DNA of 64,000 nt from Bacteroidaceae bacterium (GCA_017465905.1 JAFTVE010000012.1:1-64000); one strand, 5' to 3'. Shown: positions 1-9,471, counted from the stretch's first letter. The notes: generated from the sequence alone by a model not told the origin. A program made the numbers and translations.

Positions 1-183
1 CTGTCCCATCAACCGAGATGTCAAGCGGAACAGTATGGAATCAGAGAAAGCGTAAACCTCGCCAGTAGGGCTAGAGAAAAGGTGTAAATCTTTTCAGCTA
101 ATGAAGCAAAAAAACGTCTACTGAAATCAGGAAAAGACATTGTTTGGTCCTTTTTTCTCGTTATCCTCATAGATAACTTAAAA

Positions 184-283
184 TATCCACGGATATTTAC
201 TTACGTATCCACGGATATTTACTCGCGTATCCATGGATATTTCATTACGTATCCGCGGATATTTCATTAAATATCCACGGTTA
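184..283. repeat. 22-bp-period dyad array 1 (5 copies)
   Basis: Five copies of a 12-base dyad TATCCnnGGATA start at 184, 206, 228, 250 and 272, so the period is exactly 22 bp. The two central bases vary (AC, AC, AT, GC, AC) while both arms are kept; the last copy has lost its right arm. The 10-base linkers are AT-rich and similar (TTTACTTACG type). The array lies in the roughly 350-base non-coding stretch at the window start, where I see no convincing gene. The function is unknown; a dimeric DNA-binding protein is possible. Confidence 0.9.
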
Positions 284-374
284 CGCAAGTTTTTCTGTAC
301 TGAGAACTTGTTTTTCGGACAAATACTTTGTGCTTTTAGGGAGTAACCGTTGTGATTAGTTATGGGAATATCCT

Positions 375-411
375 AAAAAAAAATGCCCTCCGCCGTAGAG
401 GCGGAAGGCAT
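375..411 (-). terminator. Intrinsic terminator of ruvB
   Basis: Arms at 383-394 and 400-411 form a 12-bp stem with one mismatch and a 5-base loop. On the minus strand the stem is followed by a run of eight T (375-382). It lies 28 bases beyond the ruvB stop codon. Confidence 0.85.
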
Positions 412-438
412 GGTGTGGAGTTACTTTCTATAAGTCGC

Positions 439-1464
439 TTAGTCGAACAAGCCACGTATGTTCTGGTAGACGCTCTTGCCGAGGTGCTTGTAGGCGAGTT
501 CTGTGACTTCGCGGCCTCGGGGGGTACGCTTAAGGAAACCCTCCTTGATGAGGAAGGGTTCGTATACCTCTTCCAAGGTGCCGGAGTCTTCACCGATGGC
601 CGTGGCAATGGTGCCGAGACCTACTGGGCCACCGCCAAACTTGTCGATGATGGTGCAGAGTATCTTGTTGTCAATCTCGTCGAGTCCGTAGCGGTCGATG
701 TTGAGCGCTTCGAGTGCATACTGTGCTATCTCTAGATCAATAGCTCCGGTTCCCTTTACTTGTGCAAAGTCGCGCACACGGCGCAGCAGGGCATTGGCAA
801 TACGGGGAGTGCCACGGCTACGACTGGCAATTTCGCCGGCAGCCTCATAGTTGCAAGGTACGCCAAGGATGTCGGCCGAGCGAGCAATGATGCGGGTGAG
901 TATGTCGGTATCGTAGTACTCAAGGTGCATATTGATGCCAAAGCGGGCGCGGAGTGGGGCGGTGAGCATACCGCTGCGTGTGGTAGCGCCAACGAGCGTG
1001 AAGGGATTGAGGTCTATCTGTATGCTACGTGCCGAGGGACCCTTGTCGATCATGATGTCGATGCGGTAGTCCTCCATAGCAGAGTATAGATACTCCTCCA
1101 CCACGGGCGACAGGCGGTGTATCTCGTCGATGAAGAGCACGTCGTTGGGCTCGAGTGAGGTGAGCAGACCTGCCAGGTCACCGGGCTTGTCGAGCACGGG
1201 ACCCGAGGTGATCTTGAACCCTACGCCCAGTTCGTTGGCGATGATATTGCTCAGCGTAGTCTTGCCCAATCCGGGAGGACCGTGAAGCAGCACGTGGTCC
1301 AGTGCTTCGGCACGCAAACGGGCAGCTTTAACGAAGATGCGCAGATTATCCACCACCTTGTCCTGCCCCGAGAAATCCTCGAAGCGTAGTGGGCGTAGGG
1401 CATTCTCATAGTCCTTGTCCTTGCCGCCGAGCTGCTGTTTGCGTATGTCGAAATTCTCTTCCAT
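439..1464 (-). CDS. ruvB: Holliday junction branch migration helicase RuvB
   Basis: This is the 341-residue AAA+ motor of the RuvABC complex, which drives branch migration at Holliday junctions. It is full length for the family. Visible motifs are Walker A GPPGLGKT (62-69), Walker B FIDEIH (111-116), sensor 1 GATTR (159-163), the arginine-finger region around APLRARFG (169-176) and the sensor 2 motif [10 protein letters not shown]-terminal winged-helix domain follows, with the typical FGGGPVGL stretch. The start lies 13 bases downstream of the DUF4861 stop, so ruvB may share the transcript of the uronate genes, and it ends at a strong terminator. Confidence 0.97.
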   Translation of the reverse strand: MEENFDIRKQQLGGKDKDYENALRPLRFEDFSGQDKVVDNLRIFVKAARLRAEALDHVLLHGPPGLGKTTLSNIIANELGVGFKITSGPVLDKPGDLAGLLTSLEPNDVLFIDEIHRLSPVVEEYLYSAMEDYRIDIMIDKGPSARSIQIDLNPFTLVGATTRSGMLTAPLRARFGINMHLEYYDTDILTRIIARSADILGVPCNYEAAGEIASRSRGTPRIANALLRRVRDFAQVKGTGAIDLEIAQYALEALNIDRYGLDEIDNKILCTIIDKFGGGPVGLGTIATAIGEDSGTLEEVYEPFLIKEGFLKRTPRGREVTELAYKHLGKSVYQNIRGLFD

Positions 1465-1477
1465 TTATACTTTAGTA

Positions 1478-2713
1478 TCAATAAGCTACCTTTAGCGGAT
1501 TGCGTACGCTCTGTGCATAGGTGTTGAGGTACTCGGTCCAATCCTCCATTGACTCGAAGCCATACTTGCTCCAACCTGAACCCCAATAGTAGGTGTACTC
1601 TGTCTTGGGCTTGTAGTTGCTGATGGCGAGCACGTGACCTGATGCACCGCGTTCCTTGGCTTCCTTGTCGGAGAACATGGCAGCCTTGGCCTCAGACACC
1701 TTGTCGGGCATCACTGCACCTACATAGATAACGCCGTTGCCGTTGTTGATGTTGTCGGTGAGGTCGGCATAGGCAATGTAGCCCTTATCGCCTTCAAGCA
1801 CATAAGCGGTGGGGTTTTCGGGATGGATTACAAGACCTGTAGCCAAGGGAGTAGCCTTTTGCAATCCTTCGTAACTGATAACGGTCTTGTTGAGCTGTGA
1901 GCCCTTGGCCAATGAGATGATACGGGTCTCTACTACACCTTCATTGCCGGCAACAGTGAGCGGATTATAGGTAAGCTTCACTGTGAAGCGCAGAGGACCA
2001 TTCTCGAGTATTTCATACTCCTTCCAGCAATAGGGATATACTATAGCATCGCCATCCATGAGAGCCGATGTGCCGCAACCAAGGGTAGGACCTACCTTGT
2101 AGCAGTCGAGGCCATTACCATGGTCTACGTGGTAAGACACAGAGTGATAAAGTTCGTTAGCCTCATCGTACTTACGTTCCTTGCGCAGGCGGGCAATCTC
2201 GGCCTGTGTGTCGGGATTGAGCTCATTGGCGTAGCGCTGCTCCACCACGAGTCCGGGCACGCGCTTCACCCAAGCATCGTAGCCAAAGGCGCGCTCGCCT
2301 TTTGCCTGTAGGGCAGGACCGTAGGCACGGTAGGCAGTGCGGTCGTTCTCCCAAGCGATATCATCGACACGTTCGGGGTAATGGCGGCCATACACAAGGG
2401 GTTCGGCCTCGATGGGCTCGCCCACAGCTACGGTATACACGGCCTTGTCGCCAGCCTTGACATTGACGGGGAACAGGAGGTTGTCGTCATAAGTGATTTG
2501 GTAGGCTACCTGATTGCCCTCAGCATCGAGGACGATGTATTGTTCCTCATCAATGAGTTGTACCTTCTTGGCCACCTCGCTGATGGGTACCTCAACCATC
2601 TCGGCACGGTCAAAGGAGAGGTCGTTGGTCACCGTAACGGTGAAGTCGGTACTCTGCTTGGGACCACATGCAGCGAGTAGGGCGAGGAGGGGGAGGGAAA
2701 AATACTTTTTCAT
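1478..2713 (-). CDS. DUF4861 domain lipoprotein
   Basis: This is a 411-residue exported protein. The N-terminus has a short lipoprotein signal with lipobox LLAAC, so Cys16 is probably the lipidated residue. The rest is a beta-rich domain typical of DUF4861, a family often found in Bacteroidetes polysaccharide loci. It sits downstream of kduD and kduI on the same strand, which suggests a role with pectin or rhamnogalacturonan breakdown at the cell surface or in the periplasm. No catalytic residues can be assigned from sequence alone; the functional link is inference from context. Confidence 0.85.
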   Translation of the reverse strand: MKKYFSLPLLALLAACGPKQSTDFTVTVTNDLSFDRAEMVEVPISEVAKKVQLIDEEQYIVLDAEGNQVAYQITYDDNLLFPVNVKAGDKAVYTVAVGEPIEAEPLVYGRHYPERVDDIAWENDRTAYRAYGPALQAKGERAFGYDAWVKRVPGLVVEQRYANELNPDTQAEIARLRKERKYDEANELYHSVSYHVDHGNGLDCYKVGPTLGCGTSALMDGDAIVYPYCWKEYEILENGPLRFTVKLTYNPLTVAGNEGVVETRIISLAKGSQLNKTVISYEGLQKATPLATGLVIHPENPTAYVLEGDKGYIAYADLTDNINNGNGVIYVGAVMPDKVSEAKAAMFSDKEAKERGASGHVLAISNYKPKTEYTYYWGSGWSKYGFESMEDWTEYLNTYAQSVRNPLKVAY

Positions 2714-2800
2714 ATTGTACTGATTTTTATGGATGAATAGTTTTAGGAGTTGCAGGATTTCGACTCCTGCAACTCCTAAATTATGTACCTTCTAAAAAGC

Positions 2801-3601
2801 TTAGGGCTGCTTGCCGATATAAGCCAAGATACCGCCGTCAACGTAGAGCACGTGACCGTTTACGGCATCAGAAGCCTTCGAAGCGAGGAACACTGCGGGA
2901 CCACCCAACTCTTCGGGGTCGAGCCAGCGACCTGCGGGAGTCTTGGCACAGATGAATGAGTCGAAGGGGTGACGTGAGCCGTCGGCCTGACGCTCGCGCA
3001 AAGGTGCGGTCTGCGGAGTAGCGATGTAGCCCGGGCCGATGCCGTTACACTGGATGTTGTACTCGCCATACTCTGAGCAGATGTTGCGGGTGAGCATCTT
3101 CAAACCGCCCTTGGCTGCTGCATAAGCTGATACGGTCTCGCGGCCGAGCTCTGACATCATAGAGCAGATATTGATGATCTTACCTTCACGGCGCTCCATC
3201 ATCTCGGGGATAACGGCGCTAGAGCAGATGAACGGACCTACGAGGTCGATGTCGATAACCTGCTGGAACTCTGAGCGCTTCATCTCGTGCATGGGGATGC
3301 GCTTGATGATGCCGGCATTGTTTACGAGGATGTCGATCTGACCTACCTCGGCGTGAATCTTCTCTACGAGCTCCTTTACAGCCACTTCATCGGTAACGTC
3401 ACATACGTAGCCGTGTACGTTCTCGATGCCTGCCTCCTTATAGTTGGCCAAGCCCTTCTCCAAAGCGGCTTCGTTGATGTCGTTGAAGATGATGTTCTTG
3501 ATACCTGCCTGCACGAATGCCTTGGCGATGTTGAATCCGATACCGTAAGATGCGCCGGTAATCCAGGCGTTCTTACCCTCTAATGAAAACAAGTTTTTCA
3601 T
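2801..3601 (-). CDS. kduD: 2-dehydro-3-deoxy-D-gluconate 5-dehydrogenase KduD
   Basis: This 266-residue short-chain dehydrogenase reduces 3-deoxy-D-glycero-2,5-hexodiulosonate to 2-keto-3-deoxygluconate in uronate catabolism. Visible features are the cofactor motif TGASYGIG (15-22), NNAG (94-97), the catalytic Ser147 region, and YAAAK with Tyr160 and Lys164. The assignment to KduD rather than another SDR rests on the FSLEGK start, the overall sequence pattern and the neighbouring kduI. The intervening gap to kduI holds a four-helix-bundle gene and AT-rich micro-repeats. Confidence 0.93.
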   Translation of the reverse strand: MKNLFSLEGKNAWITGASYGIGFNIAKAFVQAGIKNIIFNDINEAALEKGLANYKEAGIENVHGYVCDVTDEVAVKELVEKIHAEVGQIDILVNNAGIIKRIPMHEMKRSEFQQVIDIDLVGPFICSSAVIPEMMERREGKIINICSMMSELGRETVSAYAAAKGGLKMLTRNICSEYGEYNIQCNGIGPGYIATPQTAPLRERQADGSRHPFDSFICAKTPAGRWLDPEELGGPAVFLASKASDAVNGHVLYVDGGILAYIGKQP

Positions 3602-3672
3602 TTAATTATGAATTATGAGTTATGAATTATGATTACTATAATAAATTATGAATTAAGAATTATGAATTATGA
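3602..3672. repeat. AT-rich micro-repeats (AATTATGA units)
   Basis: The gap between kduD and the next gene is made almost entirely of degenerate copies of AATTATGA-type units. Matching units occur again at the other side of the same gene (about 4040-4075). Such units recur at many gene junctions in this window. Confidence 0.8.
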
Positions 3673-4043
3673 GGCTTGCCATTCTTTATTTTTCTCAACA
3701 CGGAAAGGATGATGGATGTAGCTAATTTGATTAGTTCCTCACAATCATACCTTAGCGATTCATAAAGACGGGTATCAATCAATTCTACGCGCTGAGACAA
3801 TTCTAACCAATATAACGTTTCTTCGGCCTCTTTTAAGGCTATTCCATATTTATGGACAAAGTCCTGTTCAGACTCGGCTCTTACTGCTTCGGAAAGATTG
3901 GCTCCAATGGAAGTACCAGAACGGAAGACTTGGTCGGCAATGCTATATTTACGTTTCTCTATCAAGAACTCGTTCAGGTGATACATCCTGACTGAAAAGT
4001 TCATTGCTTTTTCGCGAATTATATTGCGCTTGTCTTCGCTCAT
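3660..4043 (-). CDS. Four helix bundle protein (23S rRNA intervening-sequence family)
   Basis: This 127-residue all-helical protein matches the family encoded within intervening sequences of some 23S rRNA genes (S23/avd-like). Recognisable family patterns are the FSVRMYHL start region, the RSGTSIGANLSEA motif (about 42-54) and the KEAEETLYWLEL stretch. The role is unknown; relatives form pentameric helical bundles and may bind nucleic acid. It sits between kduD and kduI, both flanks being AT-rich micro-repeats, so it looks like an insertion into an otherwise compact uronate operon. The ATG lies 23 bases after the kduI stop. Confidence 0.88.
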   Translation of the reverse strand: MSEDKRNIIREKAMNFSVRMYHLNEFLIEKRKYSIADQVFRSGTSIGANLSEAVRAESEQDFVHKYGIALKEAEETLYWLELSQRVELIDTRLYESLRYDCEELIKLATSIILSVLRKIKNGKPHNS

Positions 4044-4066
4044 AATTCCTAATTCATAATTCTGAA

Positions 4067-4909
4067 TTATCGAAGATCGGTAATCTTCGAAAAGTCCTGA
4101 TCGCCATAGTCGAGATTCTCGCCACCCATACCCCAGATGAAGGTGTAGTTGTGTGTGGCGGCAGCGCTATGGATTGACCACTCGGGAGAGAGCACGGCTT
4201 GGTCGCCCTTCATCCAGATGTGGCGGGTCTCGTCAACCTCACCCATGAAGTGGCATACAGCATGCTCTTCGGGAACTTCGAAATAGAAGTAAGCCTCCAT
4301 GCGGCGGCTGTGTACGTGAGCAGGCATGGTGTTCCATACGCTACCGGGAGCCAGCTCGGTCATACCCATCTGAATCTGGCAGGTGGGGAGCACCTGATTG
4401 ACGAGCATCTTGTTGATGTTGCGGTCGTTGGAGCCTTCGAGCGAACCCATGTGTGCAACAACGGCATCGGCCTTGGTTACCTTTTTGTTGGGGTAGTTGC
4501 GGTGTGCGGTGCATGAGTTGAAGTAGAACTTGGCGGGGTTCTGGGGATCCTTGCTCTCGAAGATTACATCGCGGTCGCCCGAACCGATGTAGAGCGCCTC
4601 CTTATAGTCGAGCTCAAAGGTCTCGTCGCCAGCCTTCACTACGCCGGGGCCACCTACGTTGAACATACCGATCTCGCGGCGAGTGGTGAAGAAGGGTGCC
4701 TTCAGGGGATCGATGGCCTCGAGCTTGAGCGCCTCGTTCACGGGCATGGCACCGCCCACTACCATACGATCGTACATAGAGTACACCATGTTTACCTCAT
4801 CGGCTGCAAACACCTTTTCAATGAGGAAGTCGCGACGGATACGCTTGGTGTCGTAGCTTTTCGCGTCCTCAGGATGTGCTGCATAACGCACTTCATAGTT
4901 TGTCTTCAT
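4067..4909 (-). CDS. kduI: 5-dehydro-4-deoxy-D-glucuronate isomerase KduI
   Basis: This 280-residue cupin isomerase converts 5-dehydro-4-deoxy-D-glucuronate to the hexodiulosonate used by KduD. The metal-site pattern MPAHVHSRRMEAY (HxHxxxxE) and a later His in the SIHSAAATHNY stretch are visible. The reading frame is open up to 4960, but I place the start at MKTNYEVRYA (4909). A promoter box at 4958-4965 would put the transcript start near 4951, inside the longer version, and 280 residues matches the usual family length. Confidence 0.95.
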   Translation of the reverse strand: MKTNYEVRYAAHPEDAKSYDTKRIRRDFLIEKVFAADEVNMVYSMYDRMVVGGAMPVNEALKLEAIDPLKAPFFTTRREIGMFNVGGPGVVKAGDETFELDYKEALYIGSGDRDVIFESKDPQNPAKFYFNSCTAHRNYPNKKVTKADAVVAHMGSLEGSNDRNINKMLVNQVLPTCQIQMGMTELAPGSVWNTMPAHVHSRRMEAYFYFEVPEEHAVCHFMGEVDETRHIWMKGDQAVLSPEWSIHSAAATHNYTFIWGMGGENLDYGDQDFSKITDLR

Positions 4910-4957
4910 AGCTTTACTTTTGTTATGATTGGTAATAATGTTTTTATTGTATCTCTG

Positions 4958-4965
4958 CAAAGTTA
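4958..4965 (-). promoter_or_regulatory. -7 box of the kduI promoter
   Basis: On the minus strand this reads TAACTTTG, a perfect Bacteroidetes -7 box (TAnnTTTG). A weak T-rich -33 region lies about 20 bases upstream. The predicted leader to the kduI ATG is about 42 bases. Confidence 0.6.
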
Positions 4966-5034
4966 CAAGAAAAAATCAAAATACCACTAAAAAGCATTGC
5001 TTTTCTGCGAATTCGTTTTTGTAACCTTGTGCAT

Positions 5035-6303
5035 TTAGTCTGTCACTTCTGTGGGGCGTATAAGGTATAGCTTGTCTCCAGGTCGTATGCGGCCAGGAAC
5101 TTTGAATGATACGTGTACTCCCTTCTTTACTGTATCTACTGGCTTGAGGTTTACGCGTGCCTCATCCAATGTGAGATACATGGCACCTGTGGTATGCCCC
5201 GTAATGAGTAGCTTGTCGCCCACGTGCAACTCGGTGGCTTCGATGAGGAATTCAGCTACACTGATGTTTGTGAAGTAGCGTATGCCTTTGCCTGCATATA
5301 CCTTGCGCTCGGTAGCGGCAGAACCATAGTTGCGGGTCCATTCACCCAAGCGTTGTCCCAAGTAGTAACCATTCCAGAATCCTCGGTTGAAGACAGTGCG
5401 CAAGCGCTCATCCCATTCGTCCTTCTTCTCTTCGGTAAGCGTACCGTTGAGATGACTCTCGATGGCCTCGTTGTAGCATTCGACTACGGTTTTTACATAT
5501 TCGGGACCACGGGCACGTCCCTCTATCTTGAATACACGCACGCCTGCCTCCATCATCTCGTCCATGAAACGGATGGTCTTGAGGTCCTTGGGCGACATCA
5601 CATACTTATTGTCTACCTCCAGTTCGATGTCTCCGTCAGTCTCGCTGAGAAGATAGGGAGCATAGCCTCTGCGGCATACCTGCATGCAAGCGCCTCGGTT
5701 AGCCGATGCGTTCAGCTCGTGCAGACTCAGGTAACACTTGCCCGACACTGCCATACAGAGCGCACCGTGGCAGAACATCTCGATGCGTATGAGCTCGCCC
5801 TTGGGACCGCGTATTTGCTCGCTCTGGATAGTTTTATATATGGCTGCCACTTGCTTGAGGTTGAGCTCACGGGCGAGCACCACCACATCGGCAAAGCGAG
5901 CGTAGAACTTGAGTGCCTCAGCATTGCTGATATTAAGCTGAGTGCTAAGATGCACCTCCTGTCCTATGCTGTTGCAGTAACTCATCACGGCCACGTCGGC
6001 AGCAATAACGGCAGAGATGCCTGCCTCGTGGGCTGCATCTACAATCGTACGCATCAGTGCTATATCCTCATCGTAAATGATGGTATTGACGGTAAGATAG
6101 CTCTTGATGCCATGTTCGTCGCAGGTAGTGGCTATCTCACGCAAGTCATCGATGCTGAATGTGTTGGCCGAACGGGCACGCATGTTAAGGTTCTCGATGC
6201 CGAAATATATACTGTCGGCACCTGCATTGATAGCTGCCGCAAGTGATTCGCGCGAACCTACGGGAGCCATAATTTCAAAGTCTTTCCGATTCATAGGGGA
6301 CAA
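5035..6303 (-). CDS. U32 family peptidase / tRNA- or rRNA-modification protein
   Basis: This 422-residue protein belongs to the U32 family (YegQ, RlhA, UbiU/UbiV and relatives). The family signature lies at 175-193 (MFCHGALC followed by SGKCYLS). Cys178, Cys183, Cys190, Cys206 and Cys210 are clustered, consistent with the iron-sulfur site known in family members. The N-terminus reads as a TIM-barrel start (MAPVGSRESLAAAINAGAD). Members are linked to RNA hydroxylation or oxygen-independent ubiquinone synthesis rather than proven proteolysis, so the exact activity is uncertain. A second ATG four codons in is an alternative start. It is followed downstream by kduI's promoter, so it is probably a separate unit. 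Confidence 0.88.
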   Translation of the reverse strand: MSPMNRKDFEIMAPVGSRESLAAAINAGADSIYFGIENLNMRARSANTFSIDDLREIATTCDEHGIKSYLTVNTIIYDEDIALMRTIVDAAHEAGISAVIAADVAVMSYCNSIGQEVHLSTQLNISNAEALKFYARFADVVVLARELNLKQVAAIYKTIQSEQIRGPKGELIRIEMFCHGALCMAVSGKCYLSLHELNASANRGACMQVCRRGYAPYLLSETDGDIELEVDNKYVMSPKDLKTIRFMDEMMEAGVRVFKIEGRARGPEYVKTVVECYNEAIESHLNGTLTEEKKDEWDERLRTVFNRGFWNGYYLGQRLGEWTRNYGSAATERKVYAGKGIRYFTNISVAEFLIEATELHVGDKLLITGHTTGAMYLTLDEARVNLKPVDTVKKGVHVSFKVPGRIRPGDKLYLIRPTEVTD

Positions 6304-6486
6304 AGATACGAATAAACGAGCGAAATAATATCAAGCTTGCTTGAATATTTCATTGCTAATGCAAGTATCTCCTCGATAAAACCGCAAGGATGCGAGTAAG
6401 CTTGAACTTCTTGAGCAAAAACGTGACTCTACATCCTCAATGAAAGATTTTTTAAGAATTGTATAGAATAATTCGTGAAAACATCG

Positions 6487-6494
6487 TAATTTTG
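6487..6494 (+). promoter_or_regulatory. -7 box for the SulP gene
   Basis: The sequence is TAATTTTG, a perfect -7 box, 74 bases before the sulP-like start. I see no clear TTTG -33 box. Nothing else recognisable lies in the 265-base divergent gap 6304-6568. Confidence 0.5.
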
Positions 6495-6568
6495 CATCGT
6501 CAAATGTCACTTACACCTGATTCTGTATAAGTATATAAAGGTATTAGCATATATAGACGTTTTCTTGT

Positions 6569-8251
6569 ATGAAATTATTTGAATTCCAACCTAAGTTATT
6601 CTCTTGTTTGAAGGGGTATAACAAAAGTACCTTCATGGCCGACCTCATGGCTGGTATTATCGTAGGTATTGTGGCTTTGCCATTGGCTATCGCATTTGGT
6701 ATAGCTTCGGGTGTGACTCCCGAAAAGGGTATTATCACGGCTATCATCGCCGGTCTGCTCATTTCTGTATTTGGTGGCAGTAAGGTACAGATTGGTGGGC
6801 CCACAGGAGCCTTCATTGTTATTGTCTTTGGCATCATCGCCGACTATGGTATGAACGGACTCATCATTGCCACTTTTATGGCAGGTATTTTCCTCATTCT
6901 GATGGGAATACTGCGTGTGGGAACTATCATTAAGTACATCCCTTATCCTATTATCGTGGGCTTCACGAGTGGTATTGCGCTCACTATTTTCACCACGCAG
7001 ATTAAGGACCTCTTCGGCATGCAGATTGCCGATGTCCCTGCTGATTTCGTGAGTAAGTGGGTAGTATACTTCCAGCATTTCAATACGATGAATATATGGC
7101 CTCTGCTCATAGGTTTGGCAAGTATCCTGATTATCGTATATACCCCCAAGATAAGCAAGAAACTGCCCGGCTCGCTGCTTGCCATTATTCTGATGACCGT
7201 AGTAGCATTGCTTTTGAAAAACTATGCCGGTGTGACTACCATAGAGACTATAGGTGACCGCTTCACCATTAATCCCAACATGCCGACTCCTGAAGTGCCC
7301 AAGATTACATGGGAGGTGTTCACGAAACTCATGTCGCCAGCTCTTGTGATAGCTATGTTGGGAGCTATAGAGTCATTGCTTTCGGCTGCTGTGGCCGATG
7401 GCGTAATAGGCGATAAGCATGATAGCAATCAGGAACTTGTAGGCCAAGGTATAGCCAATATGGCTTGCTCGCTCTTTGGTGGTATCCCTGCCACTGGAGC
7501 TATAGCCCGTACGATGACCAATATCAACAATGGTGGACGTACACCTATCGCCGGCATTATCCATGCACTTGTGTTGTTGCTTATCTACTTCTTTCTGATG
7601 CCTTTGGCTAAGTATATCCCTATGTCGTGCTTGGCAGGTATTCTGGTGGTAGTATCGTACAATATGAGTGAGTGGCGCAGCTTCAAGGCCATTTTGAAGA
7701 ATCCCAAGAGCGACATCACTGTGCTGCTCGTCACCTTCTTCCTAACCGTCATCTTCGACCTTACTGTGGCTATTGAGGTGGGCATCCTTATTGCCTGCTT
7801 GCTCTTCATGCGCCGTATGTCTGAGGTGACAAAAGTATCGGTGGAAACGGAAGAAATTGACCTCAATGCCGATAGTGACCTGCCTTACAATAATGAACAT
7901 CTCATCATTCCTGACCGTGTGGAGGTATATGAAATCAACGGCCCCTATTTCTTCGGTATTGCCAACCGTTTTGAGGAGGTGATGAACGATGTGGGCAAGC
8001 ATCCCGCTGTACGCATCATACGTATGAGAAAAGTGCCATTTATCGACTCCACGGGTGTACACAACCTTACGAACCTCTGTAAAAAGTGCCTGAAGAAAGA
8101 TGTGCATATCGTTCTTTCGGGTGTTAATGACAAAGTGCTTGATGTGCTCACAAAGGCAGGATTCGATGAACTCATAGGCAAGGAGAATATCTGTAGCCAT
8201 ATTACCATCGCCTTAGAGCGTGCTCGAGTATTGGCCAGTGAAATAAAATAG
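6569..8251 (+). CDS. SulP family anion transporter with STAS domain
   Basis: This 560-residue inner-membrane transporter has the SLC26/SulP layout: about 10-14 hydrophobic segments between residues 25 and 420, then a cytoplasmic STAS domain (about 445-550) with the IDSTGVHNL stretch. The GGPTGAF signature (about 76-82) is present. Substrates in the family include sulfate, bicarbonate and dicarboxylates; sequence alone does not decide. It stands alone between a divergent U32 gene and a convergent gene, and ends at a strong hairpin. Confidence 0.93.
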   Translation: MKLFEFQPKLFSCLKGYNKSTFMADLMAGIIVGIVALPLAIAFGIASGVTPEKGIITAIIAGLLISVFGGSKVQIGGPTGAFIVIVFGIIADYGMNGLIIATFMAGIFLILMGILRVGTIIKYIPYPIIVGFTSGIALTIFTTQIKDLFGMQIADVPADFVSKWVVYFQHFNTMNIWPLLIGLASILIIVYTPKISKKLPGSLLAIILMTVVALLLKNYAGVTTIETIGDRFTINPNMPTPEVPKITWEVFTKLMSPALVIAMLGAIESLLSAAVADGVIGDKHDSNQELVGQGIANMACSLFGGIPATGAIARTMTNINNGGRTPIAGIIHALVLLLIYFFLMPLAKYIPMSCLAGILVVVSYNMSEWRSFKAILKNPKSDITVLLVTFFLTVIFDLTVAIEVGILIACLLFMRRMSEVTKVSVETEEIDLNADSDLPYNNEHLIIPDRVEVYEINGPYFFGIANRFEEVMNDVGKHPAVRIIRMRKVPFIDSTGVHNLTNLCKKCLKKDVHIVLSGVNDKVLDVLTKAGFDELIGKENICSHITIALERARVLASEIK

Positions 8252-8274
8252 TAGATTACTATTGTAGAAAATAG

Positions 8275-8309
8275 GACGGCCGAGGTCACAATTGCGTGCC
8301 TCGGCCGTC
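8275..8309. terminator. Bidirectional terminator between sulP and GNAT gene
   Basis: Perfect 11-bp arms GACGGCCGAGG (8275-8285) and its complement (8299-8309) enclose a 13-base loop. A T-rich tract follows on the plus strand and an A-rich tract precedes it, so it can serve both convergent genes. Confidence 0.85.
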
Positions 8310-8331
8310 TTCATTATCTTTTCTTATAGTT

Positions 8332-9471
8332 TTACTTGGAACCTATATCCTTCTTGTAAGCACGGCGGCGCTTGTGGTGCTCACGTTCGAAATAATCCCA
8401 CTGTGCCTGCATCTTGGTGTTGCTTTCCAGCTCGGGATTGCTCTCTGACCATTTGTAACCCAATTGATTATGTACGGGAATAATGTCGTCGAATATCAGT
8501 GCCACAGCACCCTTTCCCTGATATTCGGGTTTCACAGCCACGAGCAGCATCTCGGTGGTTTTTGTTTTATTCCATTTCAATGCTTTGATGAGATGCCACC
8601 AGCCAAAGGGAAACATAAAGCCACGTGCCTTTTGGAATGCTTCTGCCAAGAAAGGAAGCAATACGCCAAAACCGATAAGATTGTCGTCCTTATCCACGAT
8701 AATCGGTACCAAACGAAGATCCAGCAGAGGCAGGTAGCTATTGATATACTGCTGTATCTGCTTGGGCGAGAGGGCTGAATAGCCATATAGGTGGGCATAC
8801 GCTTCGTTGAGTAGTTCGAAGATAGCTGTTCCTCGTTCGCGGGCGAGCTTGCTGTGTGAGGTATACTTCACTACACGAAGACCATATTTCTCCTTTACTA
8901 TGCGTGTGATGCGTGCATGCTTCTCGGGCAGTTCCGTGGGGGCTGTAAGCAGGTATTCCATCCAGTCCACATCCTTTGTGTAGCCCATGCGCTCCATGTG
9001 TACGGGGTAGTATGGGTAGTTGTAGATGGTGGCCATAGTACTTATGCGGTCAAATCCCTCGACGAGCATACCCTCGGGGTCAAAGTCTGTAAAGCCCAAC
9101 GGGCCATGCACTTCTGTCATTCCGCGCTCACGTCCCCACTCTTCAACAGTAGCGAACAGCGCATCGGCTACTTCTGCATCATCGATGAAGTCGACCCAAC
9201 CGAAGCGCACTGCTTTCTTGTTCCAAGCCGAGTTGGCCTTATGGTTGATGATAGCTACAATACGCCCTACCACCTTGTCATCGCGCAGAGCGATGAATGG
9301 CTGTGCTTCACAAAACTCGAAGGCTGCATTCTTTTTCGGGTCAAGGGTGTCGCGCACATCGCTGTATAGCTCTGGGACTGCGTAGGGTGAGCCTTTGTAT
9401 AGTTCATAGTTGAAGCAGATGAATTGCTTCATCTCTTTTTTTGTAGTGACTGGTCTGATTGTTACGGACAT
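8332..9471 (-). CDS. GNAT-like N-acetyltransferase family protein
   Basis: This 379-residue protein resembles the large YghO-like GNAT proteins. The N-terminal part carries the FIALRDDKVVGRIVAI strand pair (about 59-74) and the GPLGFTDFDPEG stretch; the C-terminal half contains VAVKPEYQGKGAVALIF, which resembles an acetyl-CoA-binding loop (QGKG). The substrate is unknown. It is a single gene, convergent with the SulP gene across a shared terminator, and about 130 bases from the upstream methyltransferase gene on the same strand. Confidence 0.75.
   Translation of the reverse strand: MSVTIRPVTTKKEMKQFICFNYELYKGSPYAVPELYSDVRDTLDPKKNAAFEFCEAQPFIALRDDKVVGRIVAIINHKANSAWNKKAVRFGWVDFIDDAEVADALFATVEEWGRERGMTEVHGPLGFTDFDPEGMLVEGFDRISTMATIYNYPYYPVHMERMGYTKDVDWMEYLLTAPTELPEKHARITRIVKEKYGLRVVKYTSHSKLARERGTAIFELLNEAYAHLYGYSALSPKQIQQYINSYLPLLDLRLVPIIVDKDDNLIGFGVLLPFLAEAFQKARGFMFPFGWWHLIKALKWNKTKTTEMLLVAVKPEYQGKGAVALIFDDIIPVHNQLGYKWSESNPELESNTKMQAQWDYFEREHHKRRRAYKKDIGSK

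Noticed and set aside
1-87. Possible 3' end of a gene entering from the left (28 open codons ending in TAA)
   Set aside because: Too short to be above chance and the residues match no family I know.
184-283. Array 1 as a CRISPR array
   Set aside because: The repeated part is 12 bases and the linkers about 10 bases and similar to each other; there are no cas genes.
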